A stretch of DNA of 13,172 bases from Acidobacteriota bacterium (GTDB lineage Bacteria; Acidobacteriota; Terriglobia; Acidiferrales; UBA7541), in assembly GCA_003224075.1 (NCBI GenBank), contig QHYF01000007.1:1-13172 (forward strand). Direction: 5' to 3'. The notes under the pieces were generated by a model. It worked only from the letters and a program-made list of their open reading frames with translations. It searched no databases and was not told the origin of the DNA. Shown here piece after piece: positions 6,577 to 13,172 of the stretch (position 1 is the first letter of the stretch; the number at the start of each line of letters is the position of its first letter). The translations under genes were made by a program, and so were the position numbers.

Positions 6577-6604
6577 ATTCTAACGCAGCGCAATGCGAAG
6601 TCAA
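6577..6604 (-). promoter_or_regulatory. Promoter of purC-fis
   Basis: On the minus strand TTGACT (6599-6604) is followed after 16 nt by TAGAAT (6577-6582), each 5 of 6 matches to consensus. The start of transcription would be near 6570, leaving a leader of about 24 nt that contains the GGGAG ribosome-binding site. No purine-type riboswitch fits in this short leader. Confidence 0.7.
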
Positions 6605-6733
6605 CGGAGCGCCCGGTGGAAAACTTTTGAGAAGCCGGAATTAAAATAGTTGATGTTGACAATTCAATTCGGAATGATAAGAAAATTCCGCCGCCAAGAT
6701 GTTCGCCGCCGCGCCTAAAGCGTGAGATAGGTG

Positions 6734-9700
6734 TTACGCAGCGGACGCCGCGGCAGCCTGCTGCTTTTTTCCGTGCGGCGCGGGCGCTTGGTCGCCTTCC
6801 CAGCGCACACTGACGAGCTTCGATACGCCCGGCTCTTGCATCGTCACGCCGTATAACACGCTGCTCATCTCCATCGTTTTGCGGTTGTGCGTCACGATGA
6901 TGAACTGCGTTTGGCCGCTCATCTCGCCGATGAGCCGGGTGAAGCGCCCGACGTTGGCTTCGTCCAGCGGCGCGTCCACTTCATCGAGAATGCAGAAGGG
7001 GCTCGGCTGATAGCGGAAAATCGCGATGAGCAGCGCCAGCGCGGTCATGGCTTTCTCGCCTCCGGAAAGCAGCAAAACGTTCTGCAGTCGCTTGCCGGGA
7101 GGCGAAGCCACGATGTCGATGCCCGCTTCGCCGGAGCTGTCCGGCTCGGTCAGGCGCATTTCCGCCATGCCCCCGCCGAAAATCGTATGGAAGGCTTCGG
7201 AAAAATTCTTGTTGACGGAGTGGAAGGCCTGTTCGAATCTTTCCTTTGTCACCTGGTCGAGTTCGGCGATGGCCTGTTGCGTATCTGCGATGGATTGCAG
7301 CAAATCGTCGCGCTCGCGGGTCAGGAACGTGAAGCGCTGGTCGCATTCATTGAATTCCTCGAGCGCCATCATGTTGACCGGACCCATGGATTCGATGCGC
7401 TGCTTCATCTCGCGGTAGTTGGTTTCCGCGATCGCCAGCTCTTCGCCGGACATGAAAGCCGCTTCCGTGGCGATCAGATCCTCGGGCTGCGCGTTCACTT
7501 CGCTCATGCACGTTTCGCGCAAGTGCTGCCGGTCCGAGTCATTCTTTGCCCGGTCGACTTCCGCCTGGCTCCGCTGTTCGCGAAGCTCTTGCAGCGCCTG
7601 CCTTCCCATGCGCAAATGATCTTCCATCTGCGTGACGCGCGTCCGCGCCGCTTCCCACTCCTGTTCGAGTTCGCGCTGGCGAATTTCCAGCCGCAACTTC
7701 TCGCCGCGCAGCCCTTCGAGTTGCAGCGCAAGCTCTCCGCTCTGTTTGGCAAGCGCCGCGGTTTCGTCGCTGATGGAAGCCGCTTGTTGCTGTAAAGCCG
7801 TCTCGCGGCGCTCCAGTTCTGCACGCTCTTCCTTCAGTCTTGCGGCGAGGGCTTCAGCCGCCATCAGCCGCTCGTTCATCGCGGCGAGTTCGGCGCGGCC
7901 CGTGGCCAGTTCATTCTGCGCCGACTGAACGGATCCGCGAAGCTGGACGAGTTCGCCGGCGAGCCGCGTGCTCTCCGCTTCGGCTTCCGCGCGGCTCAAA
8001 GCGGCGGCCGCATGCTGGTTCTTTGCCCGTTCGGCGCGCTGTCGCGCGTTTTCCGCTTCCTGCCGGAGACGCGCCAGCTCGTTCTGGCAGGCGGTGAGTT
8101 CCAGTCCAAGACGCGCCAGTTCGCTCTGCATTTGACTGCGGCGGTGCGACGCGGAGATGACCTCGTGCTCCGTTTCGCGCTGCTTCGCATCAATTTCCTC
8201 GAGCGCCTGTTCCGACGAACGCAGCTCCGCAGCCGCCGCTTCCAGCGCGGCCTGCTTTTCGCTCATCTCCCGTTCGAGCCGCAGCATCTCGGCGTCGAGC
8301 GCGCGCAATTCGCGCTTCATTCCCAGCGGACCGGCTTCGTCCGCGCGGCCCCCCGTGACCATTCGCCCCTGGTAGCAGGTGCCATCGGGCGTGACGAACG
8401 CGTATTGCGGATTTTCCCGCGCCAATTTTTCCGCTGCTGCCGTGCTGTCCGTCAAATACCCGGAGCGCAGCCGCGGCAGGAATTGCTTAGCCGCCTCGCC
8501 CAGCGGATTGCGGAACTCCACGAGCCTGTCCAGCCGCGAGATCACGCCGTCCTCGGCGCGGAAATTGGCGATCGGTTCGTATTCGGAAGAAAGCCGCAGG
8601 TTGCGCAGAGAGTCTACGAAGAAGGTCGCGCGTCCGCCCACTTCATCACGCAGCATGGAAACGCCCGCGCGCGCATGGTCATACGTCTCGACGACCACGT
8701 ATTCCAGCTCGTCGCGCAAATACTGCTCGATGGCGGCCTCGTGCTTCTCCTCGACCTCGGCGTAATCGGCCAGCACGCCGACGGCGCGAAACTTTTTGCC
8801 GCCCCCGCGCTCGTTGGCCGCAAAAAGTTTCTGTACCGCTTCCGCGGTATAAGAGCGGTCGTTCAGGATTTGCGTGAGCGTCGAATGGCGCGCGCGAACC
8901 GACACCAGGGAATCGCGAAGCGCGTCCGCCTGCTTCGTCGTGGCATCGCGCTGCTCGCGCAGCCCGGTGATTTTCCCCTGCAATTCCGTGGCGTTTTGTT
9001 TCAGGGAACTCAGCTTCGCGGAGGCGGATTCGTAATCGTAAGCCGCGCTCTCGGCGTCGTCGCGCGCCTTCATCGAAGTTTCGAGCAAATCGTGTTCGCT
9101 TAGTTCCAGCTTGCGCAGCGCCCCGGTTTGGTGCACGAGCGCTTCTTCCGCCTGCTTTTGCTCGCCGTGCAGCCGCAGCAGGCTCTCGCCCGCTTCTGAC
9201 GCGGAGCGGCGCAGCGCTTCAATCCGCGCTTCGGATTCCGTTATCTGCTTGGCCCGGGATTCCGCGCGTTTTGCGAACTCTTCCACGCGCGCGGTCAGAA
9301 TTCCCGACTTCTCGCGCAGCTGCGTCACCGCCTGGATCTGTGCCGCGCTCCGCGATTCCCACTCCGTGGCTTGCGCCGTGGCCTGCGCCAATTCCGATTT
9401 GGTTTGCGAATGGCGCCCGGCGAGCTCTTCCGCGCGCTGCCGGTTGAACGCGATGCGGTTCTCGCTGCGGTCGGCTTCCAGCGCGGTGAGATTCAAGACA
9501 TTCTGGTTCTGGCGAATCTCCGCGTCGAGTTCATAGATTCGCTGGTTCAGCCGGTCCTGCTCGCCTTCCTGCTGCTGGATCGTGGTCGCGCGCTGCGATT
9601 CTGCGGCGTTCAATTCCTCCAGCCGCCGCGCGATGCGCTCGGCTTCGCCATCCAGCTCGCGAGCCTTGCCAGCCAGCATTTGCCTTACGATCCCGCGCAT

Positions 9701-10615
9701 CTGCTCGCGAATTTCCGAAAAACGCCGCGCCTTGGCGGCCTGGCGCTTCAGCGAGCCAAGTTGTTTTTCGACTTCGACGACGATGTCGTTGACGCGCGCG
9801 AGATTCACTTTCGACGATTCGAGTTTCGCTTCGGCGAGCCGCTTCTTGGTCTTGAATTTCGTTACCCCGGCGGCCTCTTCGATGATGGCGCGGCGCTCCA
9901 TCGGCTTGGTCGAAAGAATCAGCCCGATGCGCCCCTGCTCGATGATGGCGTAGGAGTCTGGGCCCAGGCCGACCCCCATGAACATTTCCTGAATGTCGCG
10001 CAGCCGTGCGATGCGGCCGTTGATCAGGTACTCGCTTTGTCCGGAGCGGTACAGCCGCCGGCTGACCACGACTTCGCCGGGCTTCGTTGCCGGAACGGGC
10101 TTGTCCTCGGCCTTTTTCTTCCTTTTGAACAGGCTCTTAAACTTGCCGCCGCCTTCCGCGGAAGCCTCGGCGGTGCTTTCAGTAGCATCAATTTGCGTTT
10201 CGGGGGCCTGCGCAGCGGCATCCGCGAGAAACTCGCTTGTGTTCGGCGCCTGCTCCGACCCGGTCGGAGTGACGTCTGTGTTTGATTCTTTTGCTTCCTC
10301 GTCCCCCGCTGCGGTTTCCATTACGAATCGCGCGGCCTCTGCCAGTTCCGGATCCTCCATCGTGATGGTCACTTCCGCTAGGCCCATCGGCGGGCGCTTG
10401 GTGGTGCCATTGAAAATACAGTCGGCCATGCGCTCGGCGCGGAGCGATTTGTGGCTTTGTTCGCCCAAAACCCAGGAGATGGCGTCCACCACATTCGATT
10501 TGCCGCAACCGTTGGGCCCGACGATACACGTCGTCCCCGAGCCGCTGAACGTCACCACCGTGCGTTCGCAAAACGACTTAAAGCCAACGATTTCAACTTT
10601 TCGCAGCTTCAGCAA
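6734..10615 (-). CDS. smc: Chromosome segregation ATPase SMC, with an ~85-residue head insertion
   Basis: SMC dimers act with ScpA/ScpB as the bacterial condensin that organises and segregates chromosomes. The protein has 1293 residues, somewhat longer than the usual about 1190. In order: Walker A GPNGCGKS at 33-40; head continued to about 258, with RRLYRSGQSEYLING at 186-200 and EQGRIG at 226-231; first coiled coil about 258-595; hinge about 610-757; second coiled coil about 765-1105; ABC signature LSGGEK at 1183-1188; Walker B CILDEVDAP with D1211 and E1212. Between TITMEDPE (about 90) and EVVVSRR (181) lies an acidic, low-complexity stretch ending in the basic KFKSLFKRKKK (158-168), which most SMCs lack. 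The start is TTG at 10615, with AAGGGGA about 5 nt upstream; the CTG just after it is the alternative. scpA and scpB are not in the window. Confidence 0.96.
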   Translation of the reverse strand: MLKLRKVEIVGFKSFCERTVVTFSGSGTTCIVGPNGCGKSNVVDAISWVLGEQSHKSLRAERMADCIFNGTTKRPPMGLAEVTITMEDPELAEAARFVMETAAGDEEAKESNTDVTPTGSEQAPNTSEFLADAAAQAPETQIDATESTAEASAEGGGKFKSLFKRKKKAEDKPVPATKPGEVVVSRRLYRSGQSEYLINGRIARLRDIQEMFMGVGLGPDSYAIIEQGRIGLILSTKPMERRAIIEEAAGVTKFKTKKRLAEAKLESSKVNLARVNDIVVEVEKQLGSLKRQAAKARRFSEIREQMRGIVRQMLAGKARELDGEAERIARRLEELNAAESQRATTIQQQEGEQDRLNQRIYELDAEIRQNQNVLNLTALEADRSENRIAFNRQRAEELAGRHSQTKSELAQATAQATEWESRSAAQIQAVTQLREKSGILTARVEEFAKRAESRAKQITESEARIEALRRSASEAGESLLRLHGEQKQAEEALVHQTGALRKLELSEHDLLETSMKARDDAESAAYDYESASAKLSSLKQNATELQGKITGLREQRDATTKQADALRDSLVSVRARHSTLTQILNDRSYTAEAVQKLFAANERGGGKKFRAVGVLADYAEVEEKHEAAIEQYLRDELEYVVVETYDHARAGVSMLRDEVGGRATFFVDSLRNLRLSSEYEPIANFRAEDGVISRLDRLVEFRNPLGEAAKQFLPRLRSGYLTDSTAAAEKLARENPQYAFVTPDGTCYQGRMVTGGRADEAGPLGMKRELRALDAEMLRLEREMSEKQAALEAAAAELRSSEQALEEIDAKQRETEHEVISASHRRSQMQSELARLGLELTACQNELARLRQEAENARQRAERAKNQHAAAALSRAEAEAESTRLAGELVQLRGSVQSAQNELATGRAELAAMNERLMAAEALAARLKEERAELERRETALQQQAASISDETAALAKQSGELALQLEGLRGEKLRLEIRQRELEQEWEAARTRVTQMEDHLRMGRQALQELREQRSQAEVDRAKNDSDRQHLRETCMSEVNAQPEDLIATEAAFMSGEELAIAETNYREMKQRIESMGPVNMMALEEFNECDQRFTFLTRERDDLLQSIADTQQAIAELDQVTKERFEQAFHSVNKNFSEAFHTIFGGGMAEMRLTEPDSSGEAGIDIVASPPGKRLQNVLLLSGGEKAMTALALLIAIFRYQPSPFCILDEVDAPLDEANVGRFTRLIGEMSGQTQFIIVTHNRKTMEMSSVLYGVTMQEPGVSKLVSVRWEGDQAPAPHGKKQQAAAASAA

Positions 10616-10881
10616 GCGTTCCCCTTTTTAGCCCCGCATCGCGCGGCAATGGCCCCTCTTACCTTCGATGCAGCCGGCAAAAGCCCTATTTACCATAAGG
10701 GCCGGCGGCAAAACGCGCGGTGAGAGACGGCTGTGTATTCCTCGAAGGGCGGGTTCTTTGAGCAACAGGTCAGCCCGGAACAGACCGGGGCTGCCCGCAG
10801 CAACGTTTGGCAGGTTCTCAGTCAGAGGCCCAGCCGCCTGGCGCAAGGATGGCGGTACGCAAAAAAACACTAACATGATGT

Positions 10882-10958
10882 TTTGCCTGTGTAAAGCATT
10901 ACGCTGCCCCTTGTGGCTAACTTCTATCCCACAAAAGGGGTGAGCTAACACAGGCAAA
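10882..10958. repeat. Long imperfect palindrome (structured RNA or MITE/REP-like element)
   Basis: TTTGCCTGTGT (10882-10892) is the perfect reverse complement of ACACAGGCAAA (10948-10958), an 11-bp outer stem. Inside it, AGC pairs with GCT after a small mismatch. CCCCTTGTGG (10907-10916) then pairs with CCACAAAAGGGG (10929-10940), with two extra A, around a 12-nt loop. The element could be a structured RNA on either strand or a small palindromic repeat. On the minus strand a T7 run follows about 17 nt beyond the stem (10861-10867). An 8-bp direct repeat, ACTAACAT, occurs at 10869-10876 and 10988-10995 on either side. Confidence 0.65.
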
Positions 10959-11120
10959 GTCGATGTCCCTCGATTAAGCTAGACTCTACTAACATCGGTC
11001 GCACCTGGGCAGCTCCGCGTGCTGGTACGGCTCGTGGACGTTCGAACATTCCTCCATAATCCCGCAAAGTCTTTGCAATCTTTACTTTCCCTAAAGTCGT
11101 TTTGCCCCAAATCTTTTTCC

Positions 11121-11149
11121 TTGACCAGCCGATAGTTATTTGGTAATAT
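11121..11149 (+). promoter_or_regulatory. Orphan sigma70-type promoter
   Basis: TTGACC (11121-11126) and TAATAT (11144-11149) are separated by exactly 17 nt. No gene starts within 400 bases downstream other than cysS, which has a closer promoter of its own. It could therefore drive a small RNA or give cysS a second, long leader. Confidence 0.5.
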
Positions 11150-11155
11150 ACGCGT

Positions 11156-11240
11156 CAGGTAATACTGCGATATTTTCTGAGTCCGGCAGTTTACCCCCGC
11201 TCTTGCCGGTGCAGCCTTGCCACTTTTCTCTTTTTTTGAT
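11156..11240 (+). ncRNA. Possible small RNA (speculative)
   Basis: Downstream of the orphan promoter the RNA can fold with CTGC (11165-11168) pairing to GCAG (11211-11214) and CCGGCA (11183-11188) to TGCCGG (11204-11209). A T-rich stretch ending in a T7 run (11231-11237) follows. The T-run is separated from the stem by about 16 nt, which is poor for a terminator. It matches no RNA family that I recognise. Confidence 0.25.
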
Positions 11241-11509
11241 GGCTTTCCCAGTGGCTACAATCAATCGAAGGCGTGCTCTTTAGAATCAATCACTTACGAA
11301 ATGCAAATTTTGTAACTCCTTTCCTTTGACATTCATACAAACTGCCGGGGGTGCGGGGGGTCCGAATGTTCGACTTTCAGGTCTGAACTTTCAACTGTTG
11401 ACTCTCTTTGGGCCATGGAACGCAGCCCACTCTGACCGACCCGTGCGCCGATCCGGACTGAATGAGTCCCATTGCGCGAAGTCTCGTGCATGGGCGCGGC
11501 GCTTCGACA

Positions 11510-11539
11510 TTGCTACGCTCCAAACGCCTCGGCTACAAT
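11510..11539 (+). promoter_or_regulatory. Promoter of cysS
   Basis: TTGCTA (11510-11515) and TACAAT (11534-11539) are 18 nt apart. Transcription would begin near 11546, about 35 nt before the cysS ATG at 11581. This supports that start over the longer open frame that reaches back to 11326. Confidence 0.55.
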
Positions 11540-11580
11540 CTACCGCTTATGCGCGCACGGAAAGAGACCATCTGGCAGAA

Positions 11581-13020
11581 ATGGCCGAAATTCAGCTCCA
11601 CAACACACTGACCGGAAAGATCGAAGCCTTTGTTCCGCAGAAGGCGGGCGAAGTGCGCATGTACACCTGCGGGCCGACGGTCTACAGCTATGCGCACATC
11701 GGCAATTACCGCACTTTCGTCTTCCAGGATATTTTGCGGCGCTTCCTGAAGTTGCGTGGATTCAAGCTGCACCATGTAATGAACCTCACGGATGTGGATG
11801 ACCGCATTATCGCCAATGCCGCTGCCGCGGGCGTGAGTCTGCGGAATTATACCGAGAAGTTCGTACGAGCATTCTTCGACGATTGCAAGGCGCTGAGCAT
11901 CGAGACGCCGGAGCATTGGATCCGCGCCACGGATCATATCGACGATATGGTGAAATTGATCCAGCGGCTGCAGGAGAAAACGTTCACGTATTCCAGCGAA
12001 GGCTCCATCTATTACCGCATCGCGAAATTTCCCGGCTACGGAAAACTCTCGAAAATCGATGTGAGCGGAATTCAAGATGGCGCGCGTGTGGACAACGATC
12101 GCTACGAAAAAGAAAGCGCGCGGGATTTTGCGCTCTGGAAGGCCCCCAAACCGGGCGAGCATTTCTGGGAAACGGCGCTCGGACGCGGCCGCCCCGGCTG
12201 GCACATCGAGTGTTCCGCGATGGCCATGAAATATCTGGGCGAGACGCTGGACATTCACACCGGCGGCATCGACCTGGCCTTTCCGCATCACGAAAACGAA
12301 ATTGCCCAGAGCGAGGCGGCGACTGGAAAACCTTTCGTTCGCTACTGGTTGCACGCCGAGCATTTGCTTGTCGAAGATGAAAAGATGTCGAAGTCGCTTG
12401 GCAATTTCTTCACCCTGCGGGATTTGTTTGCCAAGGGCTACAAGCCCTCGGCGCTGCGATTTGCTCTGGCAAGTGTTCCTTACCGCAAGCAGCTCAATTT
12501 CACGCTCGATGGCTTGCAACAGGCGGCAAGTTCTGTGGAGCGCCTGCGGAACTTCCGGGACCGGCTGGAGCAAGGCAAATTCCCGGCTGGCAAGCAAGAC
12601 GGAATGGCCGCGCGCATCGGGAAAGCAGCAGAGGAGTTCGACGCGGGACTTTCGGACGACGTAAACACCGCGCGGGCCCTAGCCGCGGCATTCGATCTCG
12701 TGCGCGAAACAAATAGCTCCATGGACAAAGGCGAATTCCGCCAGGGTGACGGCCCTGCCGTGCAGGAGTTTTTGGCTGCTTTTGACAAAGTGTTCGCGGT
12801 CCTGGAAGACAATGACGCCGAAAAGCTTCGTGCGCTTGGATACGGCAGCACGGAGACCGGGCTCAGCGACGCGGAAATCGATCGGTTGCTCGCGGAGCGT
12901 AACGCGGCGAAGAAAAAACGCGACTTCGCCACATCCGACCGCATCCGCAAGGAACTCGCCGATCGTGGTATAATCATTGAGGACGCCAAGGATGGAAGCG
13001 TCCGCTGGAAACGCAAGTGA
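11581..13020 (+). CDS. cysS: Cysteine--tRNA ligase
   Basis: This class I synthetase charges tRNA-Cys with cysteine in the cytosol. It has 479 residues, close to the family norm of about 460. It shows the HIGH-type motif HIGN at 39-42, KMSKS at 268-272, and four zinc ligands that recognise the cysteine thiol: Cys30, Cys211 (in WHIECS), His236 and Glu240 (in FPHHENE). These align with C28, C209, H234 and E238 of the E. coli enzyme at a constant offset of two. The C-terminal helical region ends with RNAAKKKRDFATSDRIRKEL, usual for CysRS. The frame is open upstream to 11326, but MAEIQLHNTLTGKIEAF matches the family's start and the promoter lies between. No good ribosome-binding site is visible before this ATG. 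It ends in TGA, so TGA is a working stop codon here. Confidence 0.97.
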   Translation: MAEIQLHNTLTGKIEAFVPQKAGEVRMYTCGPTVYSYAHIGNYRTFVFQDILRRFLKLRGFKLHHVMNLTDVDDRIIANAAAAGVSLRNYTEKFVRAFFDDCKALSIETPEHWIRATDHIDDMVKLIQRLQEKTFTYSSEGSIYYRIAKFPGYGKLSKIDVSGIQDGARVDNDRYEKESARDFALWKAPKPGEHFWETALGRGRPGWHIECSAMAMKYLGETLDIHTGGIDLAFPHHENEIAQSEAATGKPFVRYWLHAEHLLVEDEKMSKSLGNFFTLRDLFAKGYKPSALRFALASVPYRKQLNFTLDGLQQAASSVERLRNFRDRLEQGKFPAGKQDGMAARIGKAAEEFDAGLSDDVNTARALAAAFDLVRETNSSMDKGEFRQGDGPAVQEFLAAFDKVFAVLEDNDAEKLRALGYGSTETGLSDAEIDRLLAERNAAKKKRDFATSDRIRKELADRGIIIEDAKDGSVRWKRK

Positions 13021-13069
13021 GTCTTAATCTTCAAATTCGCATCGCCCATTTCCCCGGGCATTTCCCGCC

Positions 13070-13084
13070 GGCCGCCCAGCGGCC
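13070..13084 (+). terminator. Short GC-rich hairpin after cysS
   Basis: GGCCGC and GCGGCC form a 6-bp perfect stem with a CCA loop about 50 nt after the cysS stop. No T-run follows directly, so it is at best a weak terminator. The rest of 13021-13172 shows no start codon with a ribosome-binding site and no gene. Confidence 0.3.
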
Positions 13085-13172
13085 AGAACTCTTCGGCGTA
13101 GACTAACTAAATTCTCTTTCTCCCCGCAGGCCACTCCCGGATTCGTCCGTTTGCGCGCCTGCTCTTACGCCC

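Larger units (their letters stand above)
10616..11580. other. Long gene-free divergent region between smc and cysS
   Basis: These 965 bases hold no convincing protein gene. Frames such as 10628-10957 (minus) and the in-frame extension of cysS up to 11326 lack a ribosome-binding site and recognisable domains. I see a hairpin-prone stretch near 10672-10704 (GCCGG and CCGGC arms) in the smc leader, a second at 10785-10805 (CAGCCCGG against CCGGGGCTG), a long palindrome at 10882-10958, a small palindrome at 11064-11076, an orphan promoter at 11121-11149, and the cysS promoter at 11510-11539. No smc promoter stands out. Confidence 0.75.

Noticed and set aside
6622..6690. TTGACA at 6656-6661 on the plus strand in an AT-rich patch between smc and purC
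   Set aside because: No -10 box at proper spacing beyond a poor TAAGAA, and no plus-strand gene follows it. The patch has scattered GGAATT/AATTCC repeats only.
6887..7795. Plus-strand open frame of 302 codons, and a similar one at 9371-10285
   Set aside because: Antisense to smc, His/Arg/Phe-rich composition typical of a complement translation, no ribosome-binding site.
8012..9103. Open frame of 363 codons on the plus strand
   Set aside because: It lies wholly antisense to the smc coiled-coil region and has no recognisable domain; GC-rich coiled-coil genes often produce such shadow frames.
10770..10812. Resemblance to SRP RNA (AGGTCAGCCCGGAA stretch)
   Set aside because: The GGAA loop is not closed as in SRP RNA, and the AGCAGC partner side of the symmetric loop is not in the right place; only a plain hairpin remains.
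10628..10957. Minus-strand open frame of 109 codons upstream of smc
   Set aside because: No ribosome-binding site or domain, and it overlaps the palindrome at 10882-10958; composition looks noncoding.
11035..11056. tRNA T-arm-like GTTCGA motif
   Set aside because: No matching acceptor, anticodon or D arms could be built around it.
11326..11580. N-terminal extension of cysS from a TTG at 11326
   Set aside because: The extra 85 residues match nothing in CysRS, and a promoter for cysS lies inside this stretch; the family start fits the ATG at 11581.
11533..12597. Minus-strand open frame of 354 codons
   Set aside because: Antisense to cysS, whose motifs and zinc ligands are all present on the other strand.

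Overview
The window is GC-rich bacterial chromosome with nine protein-coding genes and no CRISPR array, rRNA, insertion sequence or tRNA that I can recognise. The protein set (a 1293-residue SMC with a long loop in its head, PurC followed by a tiny Fis-like protein, a secreted TPR protein with a Lys/Pro/Ala tail, a DedA-rhodanese fusion) resembles Acidobacteriota. That placement is from memory of the families and is an inference. TGA is an ordinary stop here, ending the SDR and cysS genes.

Layout. Positions 1-3664 hold five genes on the minus strand, read right to left: an SDR oxidoreductase, a MarR regulator, a secreted YceI-like protein, a nitroreductase, and a DedA membrane protein fused to a rhodanese domain that runs off the left edge. 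MarR has its own strong sigma70-type promoter containing a palindrome. MarR, YceI, nitroreductase and DedA-rhodanese probably form one operon for redox or electrophile stress. Positions 3784-5284 hold a plus-strand secreted TPR protein with its own promoter. A terminator near 5315-5341 separates it from a convergent purC-fis operon (5373-6546). smc (6734-10615, minus) lies upstream of purC and diverges from cysS (11581-13020, plus). A 965-base gene-free gap separates smc from cysS and holds a long imperfect palindrome and an orphan promoter.

The main point of interest is at the left edge. The DedA-rhodanese frame is interrupted by a single TGA two codons after the catalytic rhodanese cysteine. 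The same frame then continues with the rest of the rhodanese fold to the window edge. A 7-bp hairpin with a 5-nt loop containing GU begins 14 nt after the TGA, with its loop 21 nt after, as expected of a bacterial SECIS element. The gene is therefore a candidate selenoprotein with a Cys-Thr-Sec motif, which standard gene callers would truncate at 268 residues. A point-mutated pseudogene or a sequencing error are the alternatives.
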